Shown: piece by piece, positions 1 through 11,645 of the stretch
How the letters are laid out: each line of letters begins with the position of its first letter
How positions within the stretch are numbered: the stretch's first letter is position 1
NCBI GenBank assembly: GCA_029851415.1
Contig: CM056743.1
Coordinates: 76,464,186-76,528,185, forward strand
Direction: 5' to 3'
Origin: Eretmocerus hayati
Lineage: Eukaryota; Arthropoda; Insecta; Hymenoptera; Aphelinidae
DNA length: 64,000 bases
The notes under the pieces: model-generated
The model's input: the letters and a program-made list of their open reading frames with translations, nothing else
Told to the model about the DNA's origin: nothing
Database searches by the model: none
Translations under genes and position numbers: made by a program

Positions 1-184
1 ATGTCCGGACGTCGCAGACACGAAATCGGAAATCACTAACAACACGACGGTTCGTCACACACGTGGCAGCGGGATACATAACCACCACTCCGGCGAGTAC
101 GTGGCTTCAAAAGTCACGGTCGCGTCATCTTCACGACAGCCCCGGACGAGCCCTCAAAATTGCACTTTTAGAAATTGCATTTAG
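1..184. other. No recognisable feature
   Basis: I see no open reading frame or repeat of note before the SINE target site. Confidence 0.5.
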
Positions 185-201
185 AAACTAACCAAGCTCC
201 A
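185..201 (+). repeat. Left target-site duplication of the SINE
   Basis: The 17 bases AAACTAACCAAGCTCCA occur here and again at 834-850, exactly bracketing the SINE. Its length fits target-primed reverse transcription by a LINE endonuclease. Confidence 0.9.
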
Positions 202-833
202 GTGCGAGCAGTGTTGGCTCAGTCGGTAGCGTGCTAGCTTCGGAATCAACACTGCTCGAGAGGTCGTGGGATCGATTCCCGGCGAAATCACTCGGAAATA
301 TTTTCTGAGGTTTCTTCGACGAGAAAAGGACCCATCACACCCCGCCTGCTTTGGAATGGCGTTTTCCCCGGGATTATCCTCCAGAGTAATCCTGGGGTGC
401 CCATTTCACGACGTTCGGCTAGCGGGCCTTGGGCGAATGCGAAGCAGGGGAAGGGTGGGTAACGTAGGGAGTTTATAAGCCGACCCGACGTGCCTTCCTA
501 AGTGCACGGGGAGGTGCGGGGAATGTCGGCCTTACTGGCATTGGAGTTTGAGTCTCACCAAATCATGGCCTTGCAAACCATGGAGAGGCTCTCTGCGGGA
601 ACGCTAAGGGTACAGCGGATCCGATGGCTCACTTTGTGAGACAGGTAATGTCGGCCTTACCGGCATTGGAGAGAGGCATCCCATGGCTACAAACCATGGC
701 GTAGGTCACTCCGGGGAAGCTGGAATCCACAAGTAGAGGAAAAACTCGGGCATAACCCTTCACACCAAGGTGGTAAAGGGGCCCCCCGTACTAGGCCCAG
801 GAGGCTGCAAGGGGATCTCGAAAAAAAAAAAAA
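202..833 (+). mobile_element. tRNA-derived SINE, complete, about 630 bp
   Basis: This is a complete retroposon: a tRNA-like head at the 5' end, an unrelated body, and a pure A tract at 821-836 that runs into the right target duplication. At about 630 bp it is long for an insect SINE. The body has an internal near-duplicate of 25 bases (522-546 and 647-671, sharing TCGGCCTTAC.GGCATTGGAG), which suggests that it grew by internal duplication. Transcription would be by RNA polymerase III from the internal boxes, and mobilisation would depend on a LINE in trans. A short open frame inside it is not credible as a gene. The perfect duplication and A tail suggest a fairly recent insertion. Confidence 0.85.
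215..279 (+). promoter_or_regulatory. Internal Pol III promoter (A and B boxes) of the SINE
   Basis: TGGCTCAGTCGG at 215-226 matches the A-box consensus TRGCNNAGYNGG at every position. GGATCGATTCC at 269-279 matches the B box GGTTCGANTCC with one mismatch. The 43-bp gap is usual for tRNA-derived promoters. Confidence 0.8.
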
Positions 834-850
834 AAACTAACCAAGCTCCA
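834..850 (+). repeat. Right target-site duplication of the SINE
   Basis: Second exact copy of the 17-base target sequence, directly after the A tract. Confidence 0.9.
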
Positions 851-984
851 AATCGCATGCGCAAATCGCCTAGATTTCATAAAATTCGACGGGCTTTCGA
901 TCTAGAAACATCCGGACGAGAAACTTTTACAAATTTCAAGGATAATTTTTCCAATTTTTCAACAACAATTGAGGGGCTGCGTGG

Positions 985-1177
985 AAAAAGGGCCTAATGG
1001 CGGTCAGGCCCTTTTTCCCCCTATCGCTTTTTCGAACCTTCAAACCATGATCTATGACCCCATGAAACTCGTTTTTGAAAAAGCCTTTAAAACCACCATG
1101 GATCACAAAGGGCGTAAACGCCATTAGGCCCTTTTATAAAATTCGGAAAAAGGGCTTAGTGGCGGTTAGGCCCTTTT
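985..1177. repeat. Three imperfect GGGCCTAAT...AGGCCC palindromes
   Basis: Three hairpin-forming units lie at 985-1016, 1107-1135 and 1147-1177. Each begins AAAGGG(C/T) and ends AGGCCCTTTT around a TAATGGCGGT-type centre. The copies differ by several bases, so they are not a recent microsatellite expansion. Function unknown. Confidence 0.7.
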
Positions 1178-2998
1178 GTCAGAGACATGACGTCAATGAA
1201 GCTTTTCCTACGAATATTGAATCATTGTTTGGAGAAAATGCATGGAAAACTCTGCAAGAGACCCTTGCTGGAGCCACATGTTCAACTCGTTTTGAACCCA
1301 TTCCATAATCCTCATGTACACTCCTGGATAATAATTTTTTGGCCAATACTGCAAGAAATTGTATGGTATCCATCGTTGAAATTGCTTCTTCCAACGATGG
1401 ATAGCTATAAATTTCTGTATGCGTCTCGTACCAAAAACGCGTGTATCACCAAAAGTGGATGCATAATATACCCCGGAAAGCGATGCCGATCTAAAGCTGC
1501 TGATGTGGCCAGGCCGCGCGTCTAGTACGCGGCTTTTTATCTCGCGCTCCATACTGCATGTATCGTCGACCGCGAGCGCGCAACTCACCACTTGTTGTCT
1601 ACGGTCTTTGGATCCAAAATATAACTGCCAGTGCATTATGCATTGATGGAATCAACGAAATTTGATATCGAGTCGAGGGCGCGGTCAGTGTATGTGCACT
1701 AGTAGCTCTGGGCAGTTATATTTCGCAGATCAAAATCTCCCAGACGGCGAGTTGCGGCGAGTCGCAAGTTCCGTGTGGTCGATGACATACGCTGCTACAC
1801 ACGCAAGAAATCCTATCACATCACGGAGACATACCATCACTCGACTCCTCGGACAGTCTCAACGCTAAATTTACATAGAGTATTTCTTTTTCTTGTGAGG
1901 ACGGGCAAACATTCCGACATAGAGAGCCTGATATAGGCACACAAATCTTACAACAACAAGTATATATTTCGAATATCCATAAAATATACATAGTTACATT
2001 GAATCCACAAAAAGGCCTAATTACATGTTGATAACGAAAGCGAATATATAAAAAAGGCACAACTGACATCATCCATTTCGAAGGAGGGATAACTGCAGAA
2101 GAAAATTCCAAGAGAGGCGTAACTGCAGAAGAAAATTTCAAAAAGGGCGTAATTGCAGCATAGAATTACAGAAAGGGCGTAATTGTCTCAACTCATCCCA
2201 GAAAGTTTCGAAAAAGGGCGTAATTGCCATGATCATATTCCAAAAGGGCCTAAGTCACTGGTGATTTAAGATAAGAAAGGCATTATTACTGTTTATGAAG
2301 GGCGTAATCAGGTACAATATGGAAAAAGGGCCTTATCACCGAGGAAAAATTTTATAAAAATTCCCCAGAGCCTGGAAACGCTTTTCACCTAATATAACGA
2401 TGAAAACACGTTTTTCTACCTTCAAATTAAGTGTTTCCACCCTTCCCTAGTGAAAATAATCTCTGGTCATTTTCACACGACTAATGGAAGCTTTTCGTGT
2501 CCATAGAATTGTGGAGCATGAATCGAATCACCCCCTAGCAATCAGATATCTTTTAAAACATGCCCAGAAACACTCTCAAGAAATTTGGGGACGATTGGAC
2601 TTGATCTCGAGATTTTATTTCACTTTTTGTAAGGAAGAAAGGTCGAAATTTGACCCTGGATCCGGAAAAAGGGCTCAATTGCATTTTTCGAAATTGCTGA
2701 AAAAAGCTCAAAATCAAATTTCATCCCCCGGCTCGAGTTGGGCTATTTCGAGAATGCTATCTTCTTCGAATTAAGTCAGGTCCACTGGTCCAACTATGCC
2801 CCTGGCGATTTTTATTTAGTTTTTATTGATTTTCTCAAGATGACCTTCTTGCAATTAGGCCCTTCTTCCACGTGGCCACTCAATTTCTCCCTAATCGCCG
2901 ACATCGGCATTAGATTCGCGATGGCCCAAAACCTTGAAAAAACTTTCGCTGCCCGATCACAATCGCGTAAAAAAAATTTAATTGGGGTACATTCTTAT
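1178..2998. other. Otherwise unrecognised sequence
   Basis: Apart from the GGGCGTAAT cluster this holds overlapping short open frames on both strands around 1190-1640, with no recognisable protein motif. I do not call a gene. Confidence 0.4.
2005..2345. repeat. Cluster of degenerate AAAGGGCGTAATTGC monomers
   Basis: About ten short related units (AAAGGCCTAATT, AAAGGGCGTAATTG, AAAGGGCCTAAG and similar) recur at irregular 30-45 bp spacing. They share their core with the palindromes at 985-1177, so the two clusters have a common origin. The unequal spacing argues against a simple tandem array. Confidence 0.6.
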
Positions 2999-4105
2999 TT
3001 AGCTACAGTGTATGCTAAAATAATCAGCCGATCTAAAATCAAACTGAACCCCATTCTCATTAAGAAAAAAGCCTAACTCTGAGACCACAAGCTCACCAAT
3101 CAGAGCTTCGTGGTGGGAGTCACAGAAAGGAACTAATACATCTTGATCATCGATGATTTTGAATACACCAGTACTGCAAAATAATAAGTCCAATGAGTAT
3201 CCCTTATCCGGATGGCTGGGGAAGACTTGTTCAACCTCGAAACTGTTGAATAGTTGACTGATGCAATCTGCTTCCTGCTGTCTTTCTTCATTTGTTTGTC
3301 CAATACACTCATATCTAGAAGGATTCTTTAGCCATGTGGTGTAGGGTAGGTTGAAATCCCCACTAATCATTAGGCTGTGGTTTGGAAATTTTGACATGGC
3401 ATCATCTGTGCAGTTTGAGACTGCTTGATGAATAGCACGAGCTGACGTTGGTGGGATGTAAACGGCGCACACAATGAATTTTGAGTTTTTACTGGTAATA
3501 TCGAGAATCACTATGTCTGCACCTTGGACACCACCACTATAGATCAGTTCACTCCTTAGAGCTCGATTTCTTGACATGCCGACTAAGACACCACCTCCAC
3601 GCTTCTGCGCTCTATCCGCCCTGTAGATAGTATAGTTGTCCAAACCAAGCTCGTTATTTGAGATATTCGGCTTTAACCAAGTTTCAATTAGGACTATAAT
3701 GTGAATGGGTACAGTAAATAGATGTATATTTGTCTTAATTCTAGTGAGCTCATTCATCTTGGATCGCACATTTTGATAATACAGTGTTATGCTATCCTTG
3801 CCCGCACTTAGTTTCCCGTCCTCGAGTTGGCACCCGATGTGCTCGCTGGGAACACTCTTGCTGCCCCATTACCTCTTGCTCTGGTTGTAGAAGCAGCAGA
3901 AGCCGGTGGCTCAGTATAATCGATAATTGTTGGGATACCTCTGATGTACTTGATGGTTTTACAGCGTGATCCATGTGCAGTATTTATTCGATCGGCTTCA
4001 GCCCGAAGGGAGTTGAATTCATCTGTCTGGGCTTTGGTTTTATCAGTGGAAACTGCAATATCTTCAGGGAGGAGATTTTTGTTACCCAGAACTTCTAAGG
4101 GTCAC
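2999..4105 (-). pseudogene. Non-LTR retrotransposon fragment: ORF1 tail and AP endonuclease
   Basis: Minus strand. From about 4105 down to a stop at 3809-3811 the frame reads like the C-terminal end of a retrotransposon ORF1 (short motif TIKYIRGIP, aligned with VIKYIHGKP in the intact element at 33552-34988). After a short gap the next ORF begins YYQNVRSK and gives an apurinic-like endonuclease. Visible motifs are ETWL, GGGVLV, SGDFNLP, LDLLF and a SHHEAL terminal block, then the FRSADYF linker that precedes the reverse transcriptase. There is no reverse transcriptase: the copy stops near 2999. It is therefore a fragment with its 3' part missing, from a family related to but distinct from the intact copy. 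In life the enzyme nicks target DNA for target-primed reverse transcription. Confidence 0.8.
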
Positions 4106-5480
4106 TTAACCTCACTTCACAGAAATCCAAGGAATACCGCTTCAACAATCATTATGCGACGAAGTCTAATCTACCTGAGTCCACTTCTCGGGTAGATACA
4201 CTTGATCCATTGCCTATTTCTTCGATGTATCACATTGATAAGTTATACCACTTGTTCGAAACCGCACAGTTGAAGAGCAATGTTACTACTCGGCCACCTA
4301 GCAGCAACTGCTCTACTTGATAAATACTTGATAAGTTCAAGATTTGATGTGTCTATCACATAATCGGCCCACTTAACTCACGTATCCATCAATCGCACAA
4401 CATTCACTGTGGAAGAAGAGCTTTTTCATTCAGGGAGTTCATCTAGTCTTGAAAACCCTGCCTTGTTTGTGATATATTGTCATCCAATCCAAAGATAACC
4501 ACCCAGTGATGAGATGAATGATCCAGAGTAGAACAGTACGCCAGATTCAGAGATCTAATCTATTTATTTGTATTATTCGTGACAAGTACCGAAGTATTGT
4601 AGGAATGCGAGTGAGAGCGCAACACGCATGGATGAGTCATACGGCTCTGGATGTGTTCGATGCTTTTCTCTCGATGGAAACTTCTGGAAAGCGTCATATG
4701 AGGGGATCCGCTGTCAAATCTCTGCGCCTATAATTAGTATTTGTCTAGCCCTAGAGTGGCTCACGAGTGTGTCCGCGCGCGCTCGTCGATCGGCACCGCA
4801 TACTGCGCGTCATATTGCATCATCTTGTAACCCCTAGCGAGTCTAGTATTTTAGAGTGTTTGTGTATTCAATAAAGTGCACTCATTTAGCCATTCTTATT
4901 TTCTTGACCGATAAATCCTTATCCTGGACCCTGGCCACTACAGTATCAAGTCATGGAGTAGTGGCTTGATTGGGTTTTCGCCTGGACTCCAGGGATAGAA
5001 CAAGATTCGTTGCAGTGTACACCAGTTCCCAGGAATATCTTCGCATGATCAATAGGTTTGTCAGAAAACCTTGGTTCAAACTGTATCAGTAATAGAATGA
5101 CTCTTTCCCCCTATGCAAACCAATGTGGAGATGACCAGTACCATAGTAACTATTTCAAATCACTTTGATGCACATCAGTTTTGACAGCACTCAATTGACT
5201 GAGTTTCTTAACATGACTCACATTCCTGTTGGGAGAAGTCTCATTTCGATCTTCCTCTGATGCCGTCTTGTAGGAGTTATATCTATAATACCACTTGGCC
5301 AATGTCTTCTCAGTGTTCCAAACACCGCAAGCAGACAGAATATCATGATTTTGAATCTGAGCCGCATTAAATTTGGAGAGCCGTGTTTCTAGGATCAAGT
5401 AAATGATTGAATTCTGAGAACTGGAGTTTCACTCTCAAATTGAGTTATTTCATCCGGAGTCATATGAAATACTCATTCAA
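4106..5480. other. Unassigned; possible LTR-like 3' segment at 4740-4905
   Basis: No protein-coding signal is convincing here. The stretch 4740-4905 has a GC-rich block, then AATAAA at 4870-4875 followed by a T-rich segment, an arrangement seen in R-U5 portions of LTRs. I could not find a matching second LTR or a clear primer-binding site, so this is only a suggestion. Confidence 0.25.
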
Positions 5481-5490
5481 CGACATGTAG

Positions 5491-6967
5491 CATTGTAACT
5501 CCTCTCCATATCTACCTTCCCAACACATCTCACACATGGATTGATCACATCTATATAGATGACAATGACATCGTTACTGACTTTCAGAATAGACTCCTGC
5601 CCAGTTTCGGCAGGCACTCTGTCATAGACGTCACTATCAACGTCTTCATACCCACTCCGCCAAAAAATTCCTTTACTCATAGGGATTTCCGTAACATCAC
5701 TCTAGAGATGCTGAAAGACCGTTTGCTTCGCTGTGACTGGACAGCTCTTGAAAACGCCGGAATCAGTTTGGAAGACGCAATTCACTGCTTGAATGAGAAC
5801 TTGAAGACTGTTATAGACGAATTAAGGCCGGAAAAAAAACTATCATCCCGCGAAAAAATGATGCTCCTCGGATTGGTCCTGAGTCGAGGGTACTCATGAA
5901 TGAGCGAGATGCGACGCGCAGGCGCTGGGAACGAAATCAACGAAACCAGCGCAAAAGTCCTGAGCTTCAAAGTGAGTGCTTTCGGCTTAGCGAAGGGGTC
6001 GACTTGCGCATGAAACAAGAGCGTAACTCCTTCCTTCAAAACCATCTTTCAGACGCTCTTGATCAACATAAAAACATCTGGAAGGGAATGCGCAACCTCG
6101 GCCTTCTGCTTAAGAGGAAAGAGGAGGAACTTCATGGTTTCACACCGGATGACTTGAACGCTCACTTCGCGGGAGTTTCCGTTTCGCCCCACGAAAATAT
6201 AGATGAAGCAATGAACGATATGAATTCGGCCTCAGAGGAGGGTTTTGAGTTCAAACCTACAAATTACAATGATGTAGTCCTTGCTGATAAACATTTCTCT
6301 TCACAGGCCCGTGGGGCGGACGGAATACCTTAAAGCGTGATTGCGAAGGCTCTTTCGGCTATTGGTGATCTTATTGTGCATATTCTCAACTCCTCTTTCG
6401 CTCGTAGTGCATTTCCTGAGGCTTGGGAGCGGGCACAGCTAATTGCATTAAAAAGGACCACAGCTCCATCAACGGTCTCGGACTTCCGTCCGATAGCGCT
6501 GCTTTGCTGCCTTGCCAAATTTTTGGAAAAAATCGCACACGACCAAATCACGAAGTATTTGAAAACTGAGAAATTATTAGATCGCTTCCAGACTGGTTTC
6601 AGACAACACCATAGCACCCAGACAGCTCTACTAAAGTTGACCGATGCCATCCGAGTAGGTATTGACAAGAAAACTATTACTTCGCTCCTGCTTCTTGACT
6701 TCAGTAAATCCTTTGACACGATATCACCATCAAAGCTGTTGAGCAAACTTCGAAATCTAGGCTTCTCGAGATCGGTACTACTGTGAATGAAATCATACTT
6801 ACAAGGTCGCACCCAAAAAGTAACTTCAAAATCTGGTGATTCTGATTGGCTCGAAACCAATCTGGGTGTTCCACAGGGTTTCGTTCTTGGGCCCTTACTC
6901 TTCAGTTTGTATGTCAATGGTTACCTGACATGCTAGACGGAAAGACGTCACATCATCTATTTTATGC
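5491..6967 (+). pseudogene. Endonuclease end and reverse transcriptase, 5' half (element A)
   Basis: Begins with the last part of an AP endonuclease (HTWIDHIYID, then GRHSVIDV), continues through the linker with LMNERDATRRRW, and enters the reverse transcriptase: GADGIP, FRPIALLCC, FQTGFRQHHSTQTALL, LLLLDFSKSFDTI and GVPQGFVLGPLLF. The reading frame is broken by a slip in the A run at 5853-5858, a TAA at 6331-6333, a TGA at 6784-6786 (where the family usually has Trp) and a one-base shift near 6918. It then runs into TATGCGGA at 6963-6970, the first half of the YADD codons, where the fold-back begins. The product would be the replication enzyme of the element, but this copy cannot make it. 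Confidence 0.85.
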
Positions 6968-6970
6968 GGA

Positions 6971-7642
6971 TAGTCCGGGAGCTGGTAAACTTTTTTTGTG
7001 TCACATTTAGTAAAATCTAGAATAGTATTTAAAACATTGTTCTCCGTCTCCCGATCCCAAAACCGGCGTCAGACGGCCTAGTTTTGGGGGGTTATTTTTT
7101 TATTGATTTTCAAGATGATTATTTTGACAGGTCTATGTGTCATGATCCGTAAAGGCTGAAACTTTCGAGGATGATAGTTTATGATTAGAAATGCCCAAAA
7201 ATGGCCGTCAGACCGCTCCGGAGTGGGGGGATACGCGTCAGCACAATTTTGAAAATCGATATGCGATAAGATCGGGTGTCATATTTAGTAAAACTTGAGA
7301 ATTCGTAGTATCGTAGATCTCATGCTTCTTAACAAGATTTCAGTCGTCAGACCACTCAATGGTGGGGGGTTTCCAAATCAGACGGCCCGTAAGGTGCGGG
7401 GTAAGGTCACGGGAATAAGGGGCCAAAATATCAATAGAGGTCCGAAAAAATTCAGGCACGCTCTTTCTACCATAAACAATGGAATTCTCTTACTTTGGAC
7501 CTAATTCTGTGCGAAACATAACCTACAAAAATTATATAATTCTCCAAATTTCTTTGAAGGGATATTTCACGTATGAAAATGTCCGAACATTTTGCTGGTT
7601 ATCCTTGTACATACACATCTTCGATATTTTTTTTAAATCTCG
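6971..7642 (+). repeat. Left inverted arm of fold-back 1, built of ~139-bp units
   Basis: The arm holds three copies of GTCAGAC at 7068, 7207 and 7346, exactly 139 bp apart, each followed 15-20 bp later by a run of six G. A second motif, TGTCAYATTTAGTAAAA, recurs near 6999 and 7277. These look like degenerate tandem subterminal repeats, typical transposase-binding arrangements. Confidence 0.75.
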
Positions 7643-8689
7643 TATTCCAAAATTTCTTCAGTAAAAATAAACTCTGCTCGAATCTTTCGCGATTCGGACT
7701 GTCGATTAAATTTGTGATGCCACGCTCGCAATTACTCGCAGATGTGAACACGAGAAGGGTCTCCTGCGTCCCCGCTATACCATCGGTTCTGGAACATACA
7801 TCCACGAATCGCTCTCTATTCTTGATCACTTCATTGAGTGATGAAATCATTGATGAATTTGTGAATAATAAATTAATACTGTGCCAATTTATACTGATAT
7901 TCAACTCCGACATGTTGTACTTCCCAATTACCCCTTCCAATTTATGATTTTTAATAACAGTCACGAGTCAAGCTTGCAGTTCATGATTTTCAGTGACACA
8001 TTTTGCAAGCTTGGATAATTTCTTTCACAATTTCGACGGCCAATGAGAAATTCTGAATTAGGACGACCACGGAGATTAATGCTATCAATCATTGATTTTG
8101 ATTCAAAAAAACGCTACCAGGAGACCTCACGATGAACCCATTGGACTTATACCAATCATTTTATAACCTCAATGTACAATACGAACTCTTGAACTATTCA
8201 AATGACTCAATGCTAATGCTATTGTGTCGATTAAGGCAATGCGGTCACCATGCAAGCTGGAAATCATTCCCATTTTCCTCCGATATCCTTGCGATTCGGG
8301 CTAAACGATGAGTGCACAAATATTTGTTATCATCTAACTTAGATTTGTCCAGTCATCGTTGAGTCCAAATCGCAAGAAAATCGGAGAAAAATCGAAATGA
8401 AAATGTGCTTTTGCGCGATCAAGTTCTTCACATTCTTATCTGATTCTCTTGCAATTTGGGTGGAACAACGAAGTGTCGAACACAAAATGGGCAATAACAA
8501 TGATTCGACAACTCGTGTGGAACCGATTCTTCATTTAGTCGAGTAAGTAAGCTCCTGAATTCATTCACTAAGCGGCTTAACTCTTCTGAATCCTCCAATT
8601 TTGGGCTGAAATGATAGTTGGCACATCCAATAATCAATATTGATAAGAATTTTTGCTCAAAAATTTGGGAAAGGCATGAATAAACAGTT

Positions 8690-9790
8690 AAAACATGCTT
8701 TTCCCAATTTTTTTCGGTTTTCTATCATAAATCGGAAAATATCGGTTATTTGGAAAAACTTGTACATAGGTAGTTTGTAGATCTCTAAACGATCTACAAG
8801 ATTCACCTGTACTTCCCCCCACCCCGTAAAATGCATACTTCTGGAGTTATTCTTCATCAAAGTTACAATCGAATTTGTTCATATAAATTTGCTGAAATTG
8901 TTTATAACGGGTCCAAATTATTCATCCTGGGTAATTGAGTCAATTTTGAAAACAAAGGGTTTCATAGTATTTTTGCCTAAGTTTCATCAATCTTAAGTAA
9001 TGAAAAAAGCAAATTTTGCGACTTCTCACCCTCAATGCGGTGCTTTGTGACAGCACTTCGACTTGGAAGTCGCGAAACCTGCTTTTTTCATTAAGAGGAA
9101 ACGATCAAACTCAGGGAAGAATACCGGGAGACCTTTTTTTTGTAATATTGACTGTATTACTTAGGAAAAACAACTTGGACCCGTTATAAACAATTTGAAC
9201 GAATTCATTCAAACAAATTCGATCATAACCTAGAAGATATCTTGAGTCAGCCCAATAAGCCTCCATGCAAATTTATTACCAATTTTCTTAGAGCCTGTTC
9301 TCTACTTGTCTGATGAACAGTATACAATCAGGTTTTTCACTCTTATATCAATTTTTTGTTTTTTCTTATATCTACAGATTCCATACTCCTACTCATCCCT
9401 TTCCCCTTAATTCTATCTTACATTTTCCATTTTCCTTTCCTTTATACCCTTCCTTCGGTTGGGTAACAGTTTACCAGTTGAGGACATCCATCCTCTCCAC
9501 TATACCAACCAGTTTTAACCTTACCTACTGGTGTAATGGCTAAAGTCAAATCTGCTCAGTAGCAGAAAGATATGGCCAGAAAGTAAAAGAAGCAGAAATT
9601 CGATCATAACTTTGATCAAGAATAACTCCAAAAGGATGCATTTTACGGAGGAACGTGTATGATCTAGTCTCGTAGATCGTTCAGAGATCTACAAATTACC
9701 CCTCTACAAGTTTTTCTGAAAAACCAATATTTTCCGATTGATAATGGAATAACCGAAAAGAGGTCGGAGGAGAGCATGATTTTATATGGT
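8690..9790. repeat. Nested inverted repeats inside fold-back 1
   Basis: Arms at about 8690-8890 and 9580-9790 are inverted copies (shared GTAGATCTCT.AACGATCTAC and GTAAAATGCAT.CTT.TGGAG). Inside them a second pair, 8866-8945 and 9155-9230, shares TTGTTTATAACGGGTCCAA in inverted form around a hairpin centred near 9045. The sequence 9235-9580 breaks the symmetry and appears to be a later insertion; it includes a pyrimidine-rich tract. Confidence 0.65.
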
Positions 9791-9852
9791 AAAATAACCT
9801 GGGAATTTCTTTAAAATCTCAAATTTTTTTCAATTAACAAATTTTGGGATGA

Positions 9853-10533
9853 GAGATTTGAAGAAACATATAAAATATCATCGTAGATGTGTACAAGGAT
9901 AACCAGCAGTAATGTTTTCAGACATTTTGATACGTAAAGTATACCTTCAAAGAATTTCGGAAAATTATATAATTTTTGTAAGTTATGTTTCGCACAGGAT
10001 TTTGTCTAAAGTAAAAGAAATCCATTCTTCACGGTAGAAAGAGCAAGCCTGAATTTTTCCGGACCTCTATTGATATTTTTATCCCTTATTCCCGCGACCT
10101 TACCCGGCACCTTATGAGCCGTCTGATTTGGAAACCCCCCACCATTGAGTGGTCTGACGACTGGAATCTTGTTAAGAAGCATGAGATCTACGATACTACA
10201 AATTCTCAAGTTTTACTAAACATGACACTCGACCTTACCGCATATCGATTTTCAAAATTGTGCTGACGCGTATCCCCCCACTCCGGAGCGGTCTGACGGC
10301 CATTTTTGGGCATTTCTAATCATAAACTATCATCCTCGAAAGTTTCAGCCTTTACGGATTATGACACATAAACCTGTCAAAATAATCATCTTGAAAATCA
10401 ATAAAAAAATAACCCCCCAAAACTAGGCCGTCTGACGCCGGTTTTGGGATCGGGAGACGGAGAACAATGTTTTAAATACTATTCTAGATTTTACTAAATG
10501 TGACACAAGAAAAGTTCACCAGCTCCCGGACTA
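9853..10533 (-). repeat. Right inverted arm of fold-back 1
   Basis: Reverse complement of 6971-7642 with scattered substitutions and small indels, including the same GTCAGAC and G-run motifs. The divergence between arms suggests an insertion that is not recent. Confidence 0.85.
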
Positions 10534-11491
10534 GGATGACCTCCAAATTTATCTCCAAGTTGAGAAATCTAAGATCAGGGAGGGCATCACTCGGCTAGGA
10601 GAAACCAGACGACTAGTTGCTGAGTGGGCCAGAAGTTCCGGCCTGTGTCTCAACGCTGGCAAGACCAAGGCAATCTACTCCAGTTCTGAGAGGAATATCT
10701 AAGATTTGAAGAGAATGGACTTGCCAGGGGTTGAGGTACAGGAAGGAAAGTTCATTCCGTTCAGCCATACGGTCGTGAGTCTTGGTGTTACACTTGACAG
10801 TGAATTGACGTGGAAACCGCACATTGATCAAGTAACCAAGGAAGTCAACAGAGCCCTATACGGATTGCGGTTTTTTAGGGCGTGTATCACCACACCTCTC
10901 CGAATTCGTCTATTCGAGCGTCTGGTTCAACCGCATTTAGATAACTGTACGGTCGTGTACCTCGACGCCACGGACGAACAGCGGCACCGGGTACAACGAC
11001 TAAGCAACTCATGTGTGAGGTATATTTTTGATCTTAGAAGAGACGAGCTTATCACCCCGTTTAGGGAGCGTTTGGGTTGGTTACGTACTGATTCGCGGAG
11101 AATGTACTTCGCAGCTCTGTTAATGCATAAGATCATGCATTTAGGAGAGCCCGGCTATCTAGCTGCGATGTTCACCAGGTATCAATCCGAACGCCCCGCC
11201 CGTGGTGATGCAGAAGAGCGGGTACTCAAAGTTTCTGATATGAGACTTGAATATGGAAGGAGATCTTTCCAGTTTCAATGTGCTTATTTGTGGAACTTTC
11301 TCCCTCCGGGCTCTCGGCAGCTGGGGAAAACACCCTCGTTCAAAGAGTCCTTGAAGGATTTTCTATTAACAAAGTCTCCTCAGAGGATTGATCCGGAGGA
11401 GCAGCATTACTTCAATCTTCGATGGGCTCGGGTTTTCGTTCTCTTTCTCAATCTCTTTTCAATTGTTAGTGACCTTCTGTCACCAGACTGA
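10534..11491 (+). pseudogene. Reverse transcriptase 3' half and C-terminal domain (element A)
   Basis: Continues the frame from the YADD motif (DDLQIYLQ at 10535) through LCLNAGKTK to the long C-terminal region of Jockey/CR1-type polymerases (SLGVTLDSELTWKPHI, CVRYIFDLRRDE, LERLGWL-type block). One in-frame TAA lies at 10700-10702; the remaining 261 codons to 11491 are open. The open tail and the broken 5' half show that decay is uneven. 3' UTR follows to about 11645. Confidence 0.85.
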
Positions 11492-11645
11492 AGAAAAACT
11501 GTGATATTTTTGTGAACCTATGCCCTTTATCTCAGTTTTCTTCCAAGTGAAATCGTAACGTGTATGACTAGTCACAATTGTGATATGTATCCATCCTTGA
11601 CCAAATTATTTCCCAATATGATTTTATCGGAATATTCATTGATTT

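Larger units (their letters stand above)
6971..10533. mobile_element. Fold-back element 1, 3,563 bp, TSD GGA
   Basis: Both ends start with TAGTCCGGGAGCTGG in inverted orientation and are flanked by a GGA direct duplication (6968-6970 and 10534-10536). Removing element plus one GGA restores the codons for YADD in the host retrotransposon, which fixes the boundaries to the base. The inverted arms are about 670 bp. No transposase was recognised inside; a minus-strand open frame at 7599-7964 (121 codons) and a short one at 8428-8637 with a CYCPFC cysteine cluster are unassigned. A 3-bp duplication occurs in several cut-and-paste superfamilies, but the terminal sequence does not match CACTA or the TWA sites of Harbinger, so I leave the superfamily open. 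Confidence 0.85.

Noticed and set aside
211..283. tRNA gene
   Set aside because: A and B boxes are present, but the arms do not close into a tRNA and the unit continues into a SINE body with A tail and target duplications.
4740..4905. Complete LTR
   Set aside because: AATAAA and layout are suggestive, but there is no paired LTR, defined TG...CA end or target duplication.
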